Counted from the stretch's first letter, positions 29,971 through 39,631 are shown. The stretch: 64,000 nucleotides of DNA from Hylemonella gracilis (GCF_004328645.1 NZ_CP031395.1:2381501-2445500); one strand, 5' to 3'. Translations and numbers: made by a program. Notes: generated by a model not told the origin, from the sequence alone.

Positions 29971-30498
29971 ATGACGGAAAAGACGGGCAAGGCCCCCGGG
30001 CAGACAACTTCACAGGTGGGGCCGACGCGCCCCAGAGCCGAAAGGCGAGAGGCATACCGGGTGTTTCGCACGCTCGGAACGCGATGGATGGACAACGATG
30101 CCTATGGTCACGCCAACAACGCGGTCTATTTCAGTTGGTTCGACACGGCGGTCAACGCCTGGTTGATTGATCAGGGCCTGCTGGAAGTCGAATCGGGCCA
30201 GACCATTGGCCTGGTGGTTGAAAATCATTGCAATTACTTCGCCTCCCTGGGTTTTCCTCAGGACATCGAGGTCGGCCTGCGGGTCGGCCATGTGGGCAGC
30301 AGCAGCGTGCGTTACGAAATCGGCATCTACGCCCCGCAGGCGCAGACCGCTGCTGCGCAAGGTCATCTGGTGCATGTGTACGTGGACCGGCACACGCGTC
30401 GTCCGGTCCCGCTGCCGGCGGCGCTGCGGGCGGCGACGTTGGCCTTGAGCGGGGAAGGGCGGGTCATGACATCGTTTGGTAACAAGGAAAAAGAGTAG
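29971..30498 (+). CDS. Acyl-CoA thioesterase, 4HBT/YbgC-like
   Basis: The protein has 175 residues from the ATG at 29971; a GTG at 29941 is also in frame. The hotdog motif is RWMDNDAYGHANNAVYFSWF at about residues 39-58, with the catalytic Asp and the N-N-A-V-Y-F-S-W-F pattern. VVENHCNYFASLGFPQDIEV and LVHVYVDRHTRRPVPLPAAL complete the fold. It probably hydrolyses acyl-CoA esters in the cytoplasm. It is divergent from phaP across a gap with the PhaR-type site, so shared regulation with PHA metabolism is possible but unproven. Its stop abuts the ATG of the next antiporter gene. Confidence 0.85.
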   Translation: MTEKTGKAPGQTTSQVGPTRPRAERREAYRVFRTLGTRWMDNDAYGHANNAVYFSWFDTAVNAWLIDQGLLEVESGQTIGLVVENHCNYFASLGFPQDIEVGLRVGHVGSSSVRYEIGIYAPQAQTAAAQGHLVHVYVDRHTRRPVPLPAALRAATLALSGEGRVMTSFGNKEKE

Positions 30499-31944
30499 AT
30501 GGGCGCTCAAGGAATGGGAATGAATGTGAAGCAACTGCGACGCGCGATGCTGACGCTGGTGTTGGGAGCGGGCTTCTTGCCAGGGTTGGTTTCAGCGGCG
30601 GAGTTGGACGGAAGCCAGCTTTCTGCCTTCTGGGGCGTTCCCTTCGCCGGGATCCTGCTGTCGATTGCGCTGGTGCCGCTGCTGGCGCCATTCTTCTGGC
30701 ACCACCACTTTGGCAAGATCGCGGCCGCCTGGGCCTTGGCCTTCCTGCTGCCGTTCGCCTTTGCCTTCGGGCCCACGCTCGCCGCGCACAGTCTGGTCCA
30801 CGCACTGTTGGCCGAGTACATCCCTTTCATCCTGTTGTTGACGGCGCTGTTCACGGTCTCGGGCGGCATCTACATCAAGGGCAATCTGCACGGCAGCCCG
30901 CGACTCAACACGGCCATCCTGGCCATCGGTGCGGTGCTGGCCAGCTTCATGGGTACCACGGGGGCGTCAATGTTGCTGATCCGCCCCTTGATCCGCGCCA
31001 ACGACAATCGTCGCCACAAGGTGCACGTCATCGTCTTCTTCATCTTCATCGTTTCGAACGCGGGCGGCTCCTTGACGCCCCTGGGTGATCCGCCGTTGTT
31101 CCTGGGCTTTCTGAAAGGCGTGGACTTCTTCTGGACCTTGCAGCACATCTGGCCCGATACGTTGTTCCTGGTTGGCGTCTTGTTGGCCCTGTTCTATGTG
31201 CTGGACGGCTGGTACTACCACCGGCGCGAGGAGATCAAGCCCGCGGACCCCACGCCAGACACACCGCGGGTCGGATTCGAGGGGGGCGTGAACTTCGCCT
31301 TGCTGGTCGTGGTGGTGGCCCTGGTGCTGATGAGTGGCATCTGGGAGCCCGGCGTAGTGTTCAATGTGTTCGGCACGGAAGTCGGATTGCCCGGTCTGAC
31401 CAGGGACGCCGGCCTGATCGCCGTGACGCTGATTTCGCTGAAGCTCACCCCGGGTGATGTGCACGACAACAATCAGTTTTCATGGGGTCCGATGCAGGAA
31501 GTGGCCAAGCTGTTCGCCGGCATCTTCCTGACCATCATTCCCGTGATTGCCATGCTGAAGGCTGGCGTGAACGGGCCTTTTGGTGGCGTCGTTGCGGCAG
31601 TCACCAACACCGACGGCACGCCGAACCCCGCCATGTACTTCTGGGCCACCGGCGCCCTGAGTTCCTTTCTCGACAACGCCCCGACCTACCTCGTCTTCTT
31701 CAACACGGCGGGGGGAGATCCAGCCTTGCTCATGACCTCGATGGCCACCACGCTGGCGGCCATCTCGGCGGGCGCAGTATTCATGGGCGCCAACACCTAC
31801 ATCGGCAACGCGCCCAACCTCATGGTCAAGGCCATCGCCGAGGACCGTGGCGTGAAGATGCCCAGCTTCTTTGGCTACATGCTGTGGTCGGTGGGCATCC
31901 TCGTGCCCCTGTTCGTGCTGATGACCTTCGTTTTCTTCCGTTGA
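30499..31944 (+). CDS. NhaD-like sodium:proton antiporter
   Basis: The protein has 481 residues and 11-12 membrane helices. Segments typical of this ion-transporter (IT) superfamily group are FWGVPFAGILLSIALVPLLA, IKGNLHGSPRLNTAILAIGA, SNAGGSLTPLGDPPLFLGFL and ATGALSSFLDNAPTYLVFFN. The last contains the paired helix-breaking region with Asp and Asn, and a GANTYIGNAPNLMVKAIAED loop follows near the end. It probably exchanges Na+ for H+. The ATG at 30499 directly follows the thioesterase stop; ATGs at 30514 and 30520 are alternatives, the last with AAGGAATGGGA in front. A TTGACC-like spacer of 13 bases separates it from the dehydrogenase gene, so the three probably form an operon. Confidence 0.83.
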   Translation: MGAQGMGMNVKQLRRAMLTLVLGAGFLPGLVSAAELDGSQLSAFWGVPFAGILLSIALVPLLAPFFWHHHFGKIAAAWALAFLLPFAFAFGPTLAAHSLVHALLAEYIPFILLLTALFTVSGGIYIKGNLHGSPRLNTAILAIGAVLASFMGTTGASMLLIRPLIRANDNRRHKVHVIVFFIFIVSNAGGSLTPLGDPPLFLGFLKGVDFFWTLQHIWPDTLFLVGVLLALFYVLDGWYYHRREEIKPADPTPDTPRVGFEGGVNFALLVVVVALVLMSGIWEPGVVFNVFGTEVGLPGLTRDAGLIAVTLISLKLTPGDVHDNNQFSWGPMQEVAKLFAGIFLTIIPVIAMLKAGVNGPFGGVVAAVTNTDGTPNPAMYFWATGALSSFLDNAPTYLVFFNTAGGDPALLMTSMATTLAAISAGAVFMGANTYIGNAPNLMVKAIAEDRGVKMPSFFGYMLWSVGILVPLFVLMTFVFFR

Positions 31945-31957
31945 CCAGGAGCCCCTG

Positions 31958-32935
31958 ATGAGCAAACCCCGTGTCCTGGTGGCGCGCGCGATCTTTCCCG
32001 AAATCATCGCCAAGCTGGAACCGCATTTCGAGCTGGAAACCAATCAGTCCGATGAAGACATGAGCGGCGCGCGCCTGATTGACAAGCTGCGCGACAAGGA
32101 CGGTGCATTCACCACCGGCAGCGTGCGCATCGACAAGGCGGTGCTGGAGGCGTGTCCGCGACTGAGGATCTGCGCCAACATGGCCGTGGGTTATAACAAC
32201 TTCGACTTGGACGCGATGTCCGCGCATGGTGTCCTCGGCACCAACACCCCGGACGTGCTGACCGAGACCACGGCGGACTTCGGCTTTGCCTTGTTGATGG
32301 CCACGGCCCGTCGCATCACCGAGAGCGAGCAATACCTGCGTGCCGGCAAATGGCACAAGTGGGCCTATGACATGTTCGCCGGCGCGGACATTCATGGTGC
32401 CACCCTGGGCATCCTGGGCATGGGACGCATCGGGCAGGGCATCGCCAAGCGCGGTGCGCACGGCTTTGGCATGAAGGTCATCTACCACAATCGCAGTCGC
32501 CTAGCTCCCACGCTGGAAAGCGAATGCAAGGCCAGTTACGTGAGCAAAGAAGCCTTGCTGAGGACGGCCGATCACCTGGTGCTGGTGCTGCCGTATTCCA
32601 AGGAGTCACACCACATCATCGGCGCGGCGGAGCTGGCGTTGATGAAACCCACGGCCACGTTGGTCAACATCGCGCGCGGCGGCATCGTTGATGAAAACGC
32701 CCTGGTGCAGGCCCTGCGCAAGGCCGGCAAGGGCGGTGGCATTGCTGCTGCGGGACTGGATGTGTTCGAGGGGGAGCCCAAGGTGAATCCGGAACTGCTG
32801 ACGGTGCCGAACGTGGTGCTTACGCCGCACATCGCCAGTGCCAGCGTGCCGACCCGGCGCGCCATGGCCGAACTCGCGGCGGACAATCTGATTGCCTACT
32901 TCCAGAGCGGCAAGGCGATCACGCCCTTGAATTGA
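31958..32935 (+). CDS. D-2-hydroxyacid dehydrogenase (glycerate/glyoxylate reductase type)
   Basis: The protein has 325 residues. The NAD(P)-binding loop GILGMGRIGQGIAKRGAHGF is near residue 150. The catalytic triad is visible as Arg in NIARGGIVDENALVQAL, Glu in DVFEGEPKVNPELL, and His in VVLTPHIASAS. The N-terminal half has NMAVGYNNFDLDAMSAHGVL and VLTETTADFGFALLMATARR, as in D-glycerate dehydrogenase and GhrB-like enzymes. It reduces glyoxylate or hydroxypyruvate with NAD(P)H. It follows the antiporter by 13 bases; the functional link is unclear. Confidence 0.9.
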   Translation: MSKPRVLVARAIFPEIIAKLEPHFELETNQSDEDMSGARLIDKLRDKDGAFTTGSVRIDKAVLEACPRLRICANMAVGYNNFDLDAMSAHGVLGTNTPDVLTETTADFGFALLMATARRITESEQYLRAGKWHKWAYDMFAGADIHGATLGILGMGRIGQGIAKRGAHGFGMKVIYHNRSRLAPTLESECKASYVSKEALLRTADHLVLVLPYSKESHHIIGAAELALMKPTATLVNIARGGIVDENALVQALRKAGKGGGIAAAGLDVFEGEPKVNPELLTVPNVVLTPHIASASVPTRRAMAELAADNLIAYFQSGKAITPLN

Positions 32936-33052
32936 CTGGTCTCGCAGCCAGCCCCCAACCCCAGGCGCAGGGTTCGGGACATGCCCTGCCTCTTGCGAGC
33001 TTCTCGCAGCAGGCCAGCGTGCCGCGCGGCAAGGAGAGGCCCGTGAAATGCA

Positions 33053-33074
33053 GAGGCGGTCCGCAGACCGCCTC
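33053..33074 (-). terminator. Hairpin after pal-like gene
   Basis: A perfect 9-base stem GAGGCGGTC/GACCGCCTC with a 4-base loop starts 7 bases after the stop of the lipoprotein gene. The T tract is poor, so termination strength is uncertain. Confidence 0.45.
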
Positions 33075-33080
33075 CTTGAC

Positions 33081-33638
33081 TTACTTGTAGGTGATTTCGT
33101 CGCGCCGGTTCTTGGACCAGGCCGCTTCGTTGCTGCCTCGGACCGCCGGTTTTTCCTTGCCGTAGCTGATCGTTTCGATCTGCGAGCTCTTCGCGCCCAA
33201 CAGCACCAGCATCTGACGCAGGGCATCGGCGCGGCGCTGACCCAGCGCAAGGTTGTATTCGGTGCCACCGCGTTCATCGGCGTGGCCGGCGATCGTGACC
33301 GTGCGGCTCGGGTTGGCCTGCAGGAAGCGGGCATGGACCTCGATCACGGAGCGGAATTCGGGCTTGATCGCCGAGCTGTCATAGTCGAAATAGATCAACT
33401 TCGCGACGTCAGCGATGGAGTCCGCCTGGGTGGCGGCCGGGGCTGTGGCTGCGGCTGCGGGGGCATTCGTGACGGCGGGCGCGGCTTCCGGCGGGGGCGT
33501 CGTCACACTGGGCGCTGCCGCCGCGGCGGTGGTGGTGCCCGCGGCACTCGAATCAGTCATGGCCACAGACGAGCAGCCGGCCATGACCAAGGTGAGGATG
33601 GGGGCCACGCCAAGCAGAATCCATTTTTTTAACGACAT
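33081..33638 (-). CDS. pal: Peptidoglycan-associated (Pal/OmpA-like) lipoprotein
   Basis: The protein has 185 residues. A lipoprotein signal peptide ends in the lipobox VMAGC, giving a lipidated Cys near residue 22. A low-complexity Ala/Pro/Thr linker of about 50 residues follows. The OmpA domain then has KLIYFDYDSSAIKPEFRSVI, TVTIAGHADERGGTEYNLAL and GQRRADALRQMLVLLGA, with the Asp and Arg that bind diaminopimelate in peptidoglycan. It should link the outer membrane to the cell wall. The usual tolQRAB genes are not beside it here, so it is either the main Pal separated from the Tol genes or a paralogue. It has its own leader and a hairpin after the stop. Confidence 0.85.
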   Translation of the reverse strand: MSLKKWILLGVAPILTLVMAGCSSVAMTDSSAAGTTTAAAAAPSVTTPPPEAAPAVTNAPAAAATAPAATQADSIADVAKLIYFDYDSSAIKPEFRSVIEVHARFLQANPSRTVTIAGHADERGGTEYNLALGQRRADALRQMLVLLGAKSSQIETISYGKEKPAVRGSNEAAWSKNRRDEITYK

Positions 33639-33856
33639 CTATTTCTCCTTTGGGTGAGTCGGCGACAGGCATGACACCATGCCGCCGAGGGGTCGGAGGC
33701 GTCTTGCGCCCAAGAGCCAGTCCAGGCAAGCCTCAGATGAGGTGGGCCTAGGGCTGGATACCGCCGACCTTAAATAAGAATCGCTGGTAAATCAAGGGTT
33801 TACCCAGCAGGCTGGTGCGGATTTGGCGGGGAGGTAAAGATGCGTAAAACATGGCT

Positions 33857-35005
33857 TCATCTCCTGCCTGTCGCCGCAGTGGGCGGCAGGGCCGACTTGA
33901 ATCGCAAGCTCGCTTGTCGTGAAACCTCGGCCAGGAGTTGTTCCTTGGTCTGTGCCTCGCGTAGCCAGCGCGCGTCGTTCTGGCCCTGGCGCGCACTCTC
34001 GCGCAATTGTTCCAGCGCGCCGTCCGCCCCGGCCGCCTGCACATGCGGGCGCACATGCGCCAAGGTCGCCAACAGATGCTCCCTCAGCGGCAGGTGCTCA
34101 CCGCTGGCGGGGTCCACATAGATGGCGTCCAGGCCGAAGCGGCAGGCTTGAAAGCGGTTGTAGTTATAGACGAGGTAGTCATCTTCCGCGGGCATGAACG
34201 GGGCATCGGCCAGAAACCATGCGGCCAAGGCCTGCACGTAGGCCGCGAGCGCGGCGGCGCGCTCGATGGTTAACGGCGTGTCGAAGACGCGGATCTCGAT
34301 GGTGCCAAACTCGGGCTTGGGCCGGATGTCCCAGTAGAAATCCTTCATGCTGTTGACGACGCCAGTGCGCGTCATCTTGTCGAAGAAGACGCCGAATTCG
34401 TCCCAGCGCAGCACGAATGGCGCCCGGCCCGAAAGCGGAAAGGCGTAGACGGAATTCAATCGCGCCGAATCGAAGGCCGTGTCATGTCCTTGCACGAAGG
34501 GGCTTGAGGCAGACAGCGCGATGAAGTGCGGAATGTAGCGGCTCATGCGGTGCAGCATCAGCAGCGCGCTGTCCGCGTCTGGACAGCCCACGTGCACATG
34601 CTGGCCGAAGATGGTGAACTGTTTCGACAGGTAGCCATAGAGCGCCGAGATCTCCTTGAACCGCGGCTTGTCATAGATGCGTCGTTCGTGCCACTGCTGA
34701 AAGGGGTGGGTGCCTCCGCCGACCACCGCGATGTTGAGCTTGTCGGCGCTGTGCACCAGGGCGTCGCGGATCTGGCCCAGTTCCTCCCGGACCTGCTGCG
34801 GCGAATGGCAGATGCCGGTGGATATTTCGATCATGCTGGAGGTGATTTCCGGCACCACGCTGCCGGGCAGCTTGTGTTTGCGCATCAGGCGCAGCATGTC
34901 GTCGGCATAGGGCGCGAGGTCGTAGTCGTGCGTGTTGACGAGTTGCAGTTCCAGCTCCACGCCCAACGTCAGGGGTTCGGAGGAATGAAAGATTTCAAGC
35001 GCCAT
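33857..35005 (-). CDS. ybdK: YbdK-family carboxylate-amine ligase (glutamate-cysteine ligase type 2)
   Basis: The protein has 382 residues. It shows the GCS2 family segments [60 protein letters not shown] and [20 protein letters not shown]. The acidic residues in VELELQL and the HVHVG motif match the ATP/Mg site of the family. E. coli YbdK has weak glutamate-cysteine ligase activity; the physiological substrate is uncertain. The start lies 11 bases inside the end of the cation antiporter gene, so the two are an operon. The antiporter is Kef-like, and Kef systems are known to respond to glutathione, which makes the pairing suggestive. Confidence 0.92.
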   Translation of the reverse strand: MALEIFHSSEPLTLGVELELQLVNTHDYDLAPYADDMLRLMRKHKLPGSVVPEITSSMIEISTGICHSPQQVREELGQIRDALVHSADKLNIAVVGGGTHPFQQWHERRIYDKPRFKEISALYGYLSKQFTIFGQHVHVGCPDADSALLMLHRMSRYIPHFIALSASSPFVQGHDTAFDSARLNSVYAFPLSGRAPFVLRWDEFGVFFDKMTRTGVVNSMKDFYWDIRPKPEFGTIEIRVFDTPLTIERAAALAAYVQALAAWFLADAPFMPAEDDYLVYNYNRFQACRFGLDAIYVDPASGEHLPLREHLLATLAHVRPHVQAAGADGALEQLRESARQGQNDARWLREAQTKEQLLAEVSRQASLRFKSALPPTAATGRR

Positions 35006-36353
35006 GGTGGAGGTCTTCCCGGTCTTGCGTGGAGGGGTTGGCGTGGCCAGGGGCTGACGTCGCCTCTGGGGGTGGGGCCGCCGCGTCGGTTGGTATCGCG
35101 CGTTCGTTCGGCGGATCGCCTGCTTCCCGCGTCTGGTTCAAGGTCCACGTCATCAGCAGCGCCCCCAGCAATTCCAGCAGCAGCAGCAGGGGCAGCGCGA
35201 TCGCGGCAATCGCCGCGCCGATCGTCGGAGTGAACTCAGCGAACTGGGAAATCAGCAGCAAGGCCACGGCGGACATGGGCCACAGGGCGTTGGCAGCCCA
35301 GAAGGCCTGCCTTGGGCTGGCGCCGCTGCCCATGCCCAGCAATGTGGTGGCGCTCAGCCCGCCGATGCGTGCCACGCCTCGCGTGAGCGCCAGGGCGAGG
35401 ACCAGCGACCAGGCCTGCCATTGCCAAGGCGCCTGCGCGGCAGCCATGGCCACGAGAACGAAGGTGAGGATGCTCAGCACGCTGGCGGCCGTGCCGAACT
35501 GGCGCGGCCAGATCCAAGGTCGCGGGTTCCATGCCTTGAGCAGCACGCCAGCCAGCAGCGCTGCCAACGGCGCGGAGCCGCCGAAGTGCGCGGCCAGAGC
35601 CGTGCCTGCGGCGATCAATGCCAACTGCAGCACGGCGGTGTTCTCGCTGCTGGGACTCATCCATGCCAAGACTTTGCGCAAGGCCAGCGCGAGCAAGGCA
35701 CCCACCAGCACCGAGGTGAAGACCAGCAGCAGGACGGCCGGTATCGCGCCCAGCATGTTGCCCATGCCAGGGCCTTCCAGCCGACCTTCTATCGGGCCGA
35801 CGAGGCGGGCCATCACGCCGCCGAGCGCCAGGACATAGAACGTGTTGAGCGTGGACAGGGTGATCGCCCGATCGGTCACCGGACCACTGGCGCGCATGTC
35901 ATGGACCACCCGCATGAGCAGGCCCGGCGAGGTGGTCGTGAGCAGGAGGGCCAGGGGATGCTGAAGCACGGCATCAACGTGGTACAGGCGCAGCACCCAC
36001 AGTGCCACGAGGTAGGTGATCAGTGTCTCAACGACGCTTTGCACCAGCAGCAGGGGGTTGAGCCGCAGCCAACGCAGGGACAGTCGTCCGCCGGCCTCGA
36101 ACAGCACGATGGACAGGCCCAGTTCGATCAGGAACTGGGCGATGCCGTCCAGAGGCCAGCTTGCCGTGGTGTAGCCGGAGAAGCCCGCCAGGGCTCCGAT
36201 CACGGAGTACCCCAACACCTTGGGCAGGCCCCAGCGGCGCTGCAGGCCGTGACCCGTCGCCGCGGCGACGGCCAGCAGCAGGGCCCATTGCACAGTAGGA
36301 AGACCGGCGGAAGGCTTGATCCATTCCGACCAGTGGAACATGAGATCGAACAA
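34995..36353 (-). CDS. CPA2-type cation:proton antiporter (Kef-like membrane domain)
   Basis: The protein has 452 residues and about 12 membrane helices, with no TrkA-N domain. Recognisable parts are [60 protein letters not shown] and [18 protein letters not shown]. The start was set at TTG 36353 because AAAGGAG lies six bases before it. The next ATG (36341) is 18 bases from that site, and the longer frame to 36413 has none. It probably exchanges Na+ or K+ for protons. It overlaps ybdK by 11 bases. A palindromic hairpin lies 30 bases upstream of the start. Confidence 0.82.
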   Translation of the reverse strand: MFDLMFHWSEWIKPSAGLPTVQWALLLAVAAATGHGLQRRWGLPKVLGYSVIGALAGFSGYTTASWPLDGIAQFLIELGLSIVLFEAGGRLSLRWLRLNPLLLVQSVVETLITYLVALWVLRLYHVDAVLQHPLALLLTTTSPGLLMRVVHDMRASGPVTDRAITLSTLNTFYVLALGGVMARLVGPIEGRLEGPGMGNMLGAIPAVLLLVFTSVLVGALLALALRKVLAWMSPSSENTAVLQLALIAAGTALAAHFGGSAPLAALLAGVLLKAWNPRPWIWPRQFGTAASVLSILTFVLVAMAAAQAPWQWQAWSLVLALALTRGVARIGGLSATTLLGMGSGASPRQAFWAANALWPMSAVALLLISQFAEFTPTIGAAIAAIALPLLLLLELLGALLMTWTLNQTREAGDPPNERAIPTDAAAPPPEATSAPGHANPSTQDREDLHHGA

Positions 36354-36382
36354 GCTGGACTCCTTTGAGATACCGTGGGTTT

Positions 36383-36410
36383 GGCCAACTGCTTGCGCGC
36401 AAGGTTGGCC
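36383..36410. repeat. Nested palindrome upstream of antiporter gene
   Basis: GGCCAAC (36383-36389) and GTTGGCC (36404-36410) flank a perfect 12-base palindrome CTTGCGCGCAAG (36392-36403). It lies in the presumed leader of the minus-strand antiporter/ybdK operon and could form a hairpin or bind a dimeric regulator. Confidence 0.5.
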
Positions 36411-36544
36411 CACGGGTGGTTGTAACGGCCGGATACACCTGGGCCAGGCATGCCCAGGTCAGACCCGACAACTTCCGCCGTGTGGGCTGGTCACCACGAC
36501 GGGCCTTGCTTGGCAGCATGACAGAGGCCCGGCGCAGGTAATTG

Positions 36545-36571
36545 TTCACACGCGAGTCTTGTCAGTGTGAA
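36545..36571. promoter_or_regulatory. Inverted repeat TTCACAC-N13-GTGTGAA upstream of adenylate cyclase
   Basis: A perfect 7-base dyad with a 13-base spacer lies 77 bases before the cyclase ATG. The arms contain TCACA and TGTGA, as in CRP half-sites, but the order and spacing differ from TGTGA-N6-TCACA, so a CRP assignment is not supported. Confidence 0.4.
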
Positions 36572-36647
36572 TGATCTGAAGAAGAATTCTTGGTTTTGAA
36601 TCCGATCGACCCGTCCAAGTTTCTCAAAAAAAGTGCCCGTACACGCC

Positions 36648-39629
36648 ATGGAGCAAAAAACATCATTCAAATCCAGGCTGAGGGCGCAGATCGAGCGCGT
36701 GGTCCGTGGCGTGCTGGCCGTGCTGCGCTGGATCTGGCGGGTGCTCAACGGGATCCAGTTCCGGCTCGCCGTGTTCACCGGGAGCCTGATCGCGGGGACC
36801 ATCGTCATTCTGTCCACCAGCTATGTCTACCAGCAGACCGAAATCCTGCGGGAGAGCTACGAGCGCGAGGCGGCCATTTCCCGCAACTACATCTCGTCGC
36901 TGGTGCTGGAAGTCGACAACATTTCCCAGAGCCTGATACGCGTGGAGGAGTTTCGCCTGCGCGTCGGCGAGCAGACGCAGGCCCTCAAGAAATACCAGAC
37001 CGTCACCACCACCGTGACCGTGACGGAGAAGAAGAAGGAGACATCCTTCCTCGGCATCAAGAGTAACTGGTTCGGCCTGGCAGGCACGGAAAAGGTCGAG
37101 GAGAAGCAGACCAAGACCAGCGACAACTATTTCTCCACTTACCTCTCGAACAATGACACCCAGGTGCTGGAGAAGAACGTGCTGCTGCTTCTGCAGCAGA
37201 GCGGTGGCGCGATTTCCGATCGGGCCTTCGCTGCCTTGCAGGCCCAGGCCAAGAAACTCGTGCTCGCGGACCGCGAGCTGGATGGCCTCAAGGACCGCCT
37301 GCTGGAACGGCGACAGCGCGAGAGCGCGCTTGCCGAGCAGAAACCCGAAGGTGACCCGGCGCGCGTGAAGGTCGCTGCGGAGACCCAAGCCGCTGAAGAG
37401 CGCGTGCGCAAGCAGTCGATCCAGACGCGCAAATTGCGCAGTGAATTGGACACCAGCGTGATCGCGCATCTGCTGGAAGCGCGCAAGCGCAAGATCCAGG
37501 AACTCGGCCTCGACACCGGGCGGTTCCGTATCCAGACTTTCTCCGTCCTGGGTCTGCAGCCCGGGCTCCGGCCCGAGGCCGCCGTCGATACCCGCATCTT
37601 TGATCCTGCTTCGGCGCTCAATCAACTGGATGTCGGCGATGCCATGGAGGACAGCCTGCTGCGCGCGTTTGCCTCCATCCAGCAAAATGGTGTGCAGCGC
37701 GATCTGACGCCGGTGGCCGTGCGCATGGAAGGCCTGGAGTTGCAGGCACTGTACTCGCCGTACTTCGAGCATCCCGCCTCGACCGAAAGAGCGCGCCTGC
37801 TCGAGGAGAAGCGTCCCGCCCTCAAGGTGCGGTTCAACGAGCGGGGCGAGGAGATTCCCCCCTGGGCCTGGGCGGCGTACGCGGAAGAGGAAAAACCCAT
37901 TCTTGCGCAACTCGCCAAGATTCCACCGGTATTGCGTGCCCGCATGAAGGTTCTGCGGGAGACCAACCCACCGACACCCCCCTACCAGGATGCGGCCTTT
38001 CGGGCGCAGTACGACCGGTACGCCAGACTGGTGCAGCAACGCAATGCGCTGTATGAAAGCTATCTGAAGGACCATCCGCCCTCCGAAGAGGATCGTCCGC
38101 CGACGGAAGCCTTGGGATTTCTGCGGGACTCGGCGCTGGAAGACCAGTTGCTCGTGCGTTTCCGCACCGACGGCACCGATTACCTGCGGTCCGTGCGCTC
38201 CCCCGAGGATCGCGCCACATCCTTGCGACGCTGGAAGGCCTTGCGCGAATGGATTTATTCCGGCCAGAGCGAGACCCCCACGCCGCTGCTGAAAACGCTT
38301 TTCTCGGATGGGCTGATCGGCAATAGCCGGACCGAGGCCGAGGAGGAGCTCTGGAAACTTGACACCTCGCCCTTGTTCTCCGATTCGGGGCGCGGTGACC
38401 TGCCGCAGGTCGTGCTGGCGCAGAACTTCGCCGGCATGACGCGCACCATCGTCGACCGCACCGATGGCTTGCGCGCCATCCAGAGCAACCGTGACAAGGC
38501 CGTCGACATGGCCTTGCTGATCTTCGGTGCCGCCGTGTTGCTGGCCGTGGCCATTTCCTACCTCGCGGTGCGCAAGATCAAGCGCCTGATCCGCAACGCC
38601 GAGAAGGTGGGGCAGGGCGATCTGGAGGTGGCGTTTCCCACCAAGGGCGCGGACGAATTCGGCAGCCTGTCCCGGGCCCTGAACCGAATGGTGGGTGGCT
38701 TGCGCGAGCGCGAGAAGATCAAGGGCATCCTGGGCAACATGATCGATCCCGTGGTGGTCGGTGAGGCCATGAAGGACATGGCGGCGCTCAAGCGCGGGTC
38801 CGAATTGCGGGTCACGGCGTTCTTCTCGGATGTCGCCGGCTTTTCGGGCATCAGCGAGAAGCTCAGCTCGGTCGAACTGGCGAACCTGCTGAACGAATAC
38901 CTGTCGGCCATGACGCTCATCCTCAAGGAGCACGAGGGCGTCCTGGACAAGTACATCGGTGACGCCATCGTCGGTATCTTCAACGCGCCGGTGCCGGTCG
39001 AGGACCACAGCCTCAAGGCCGTGCGCGCCTCGCTCAAGATGTTGCGCAAGCTGGAAGATCTGCGCCAGTTGTGGAAGCGCGAGAACCGCTACATGCCCGA
39101 GGTGCACGACATGCGCATCCGCATCGGCCTCAACGTGGGTCTGGCCAAGGTCGGCTTCATGGGCACGGATGCATTGGCGTCCTACACCATGATGGGCGAT
39201 ACCGTGAACCTGGCGGCGCGGCTGGAAGCCGCCGGCAAGGACTATGGCGTTTCGCTGCTGATCTCCGACGCGGTGTACGTCGAGGTCAAGGACCACGTCT
39301 TCGCGCGCAAGCTCGACCTGGTGCGCGTCAAGGGCAAGCGCGAGCCCGTGGTGCTGTACGAGGCCATTGCCGAGTGGCCCGAGCTGGAGCACGCGGAACT
39401 GGGCAGCGAGGTCCGCAAGCGCCAGGCGGCCGCGCGTCTCTACGGGGAAGGCCTGGATCTGTACCTGGTGCGCAAGTGGGACGCGGCCATCGCCAAGTTC
39501 AAGGAGTCAGAGCAGGTCCGCGGGGAAGCCGACCTGGCGGTGCAACAACTGGTCGAGCGTTGCCTCGAGTACAAGCAGAACCCGCCACCGGCCGATTGGG
39601 ACGGGGTCTACACCCGCGAGCACAAATAA
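36648..39629 (+). CDS. Membrane-bound class III adenylate/guanylate cyclase with large periplasmic domain
   Basis: The protein has 993 residues from the ATG at 36648; a GTG at 36633 is possible. One helix near residues 38-60 (QFRLAVFTGSLIAGTIVILS) is followed by about 550 extracytoplasmic residues rich in charged coiled-coil that I do not recognise. A second helix at about 620-640 (MALLIFGAAVLLAVAISYLA), a HAMP domain (about 645-695) and the cyclase domain (about 715-905) complete it. Catalytic features are FFSDVAGFS near 724 and YIGDAIVGIFNAPV (metal-binding Asp pair), and YTMMGDTVNLAARLE near 848 (substrate-specifying Asp, transition-state Asn/Arg). It should make cAMP in response to a periplasmic signal. 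A C-terminal tail (DLYLVRKWDAAIAKFKESEQ) resembles a TPR repeat. Confidence 0.92.
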   Translation: MEQKTSFKSRLRAQIERVVRGVLAVLRWIWRVLNGIQFRLAVFTGSLIAGTIVILSTSYVYQQTEILRESYEREAAISRNYISSLVLEVDNISQSLIRVEEFRLRVGEQTQALKKYQTVTTTVTVTEKKKETSFLGIKSNWFGLAGTEKVEEKQTKTSDNYFSTYLSNNDTQVLEKNVLLLLQQSGGAISDRAFAALQAQAKKLVLADRELDGLKDRLLERRQRESALAEQKPEGDPARVKVAAETQAAEERVRKQSIQTRKLRSELDTSVIAHLLEARKRKIQELGLDTGRFRIQTFSVLGLQPGLRPEAAVDTRIFDPASALNQLDVGDAMEDSLLRAFASIQQNGVQRDLTPVAVRMEGLELQALYSPYFEHPASTERARLLEEKRPALKVRFNERGEEIPPWAWAAYAEEEKPILAQLAKIPPVLRARMKVLRETNPPTPPYQDAAFRAQYDRYARLVQQRNALYESYLKDHPPSEEDRPPTEALGFLRDSALEDQLLVRFRTDGTDYLRSVRSPEDRATSLRRWKALREWIYSGQSETPTPLLKTLFSDGLIGNSRTEAEEELWKLDTSPLFSDSGRGDLPQVVLAQNFAGMTRTIVDRTDGLRAIQSNRDKAVDMALLIFGAAVLLAVAISYLAVRKIKRLIRNAEKVGQGDLEVAFPTKGADEFGSLSRALNRMVGGLREREKIKGILGNMIDPVVVGEAMKDMAALKRGSELRVTAFFSDVAGFSGISEKLSSVELANLLNEYLSAMTLILKEHEGVLDKYIGDAIVGIFNAPVPVEDHSLKAVRASLKMLRKLEDLRQLWKRENRYMPEVHDMRIRIGLNVGLAKVGFMGTDALASYTMMGDTVNLAARLEAAGKDYGVSLLISDAVYVEVKDHVFARKLDLVRVKGKREPVVLYEAIAEWPELEHAELGSEVRKRQAAARLYGEGLDLYLVRKWDAAIAKFKESEQVRGEADLAVQQLVERCLEYKQNPPPADWDGVYTREHK

Positions 39630-39631
39630 GC

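Noticed and set aside
36545..36571. Canonical CRP site before the adenylate cyclase
   Set aside because: The half-sites face the wrong way with 13 bases between arms, unlike TGTGA-N6-TCACA.
36663..39392. 909-codon frame opposite the adenylate cyclase
   Set aside because: Antisense shadow; the cyclase has clear domains on the plus strand.
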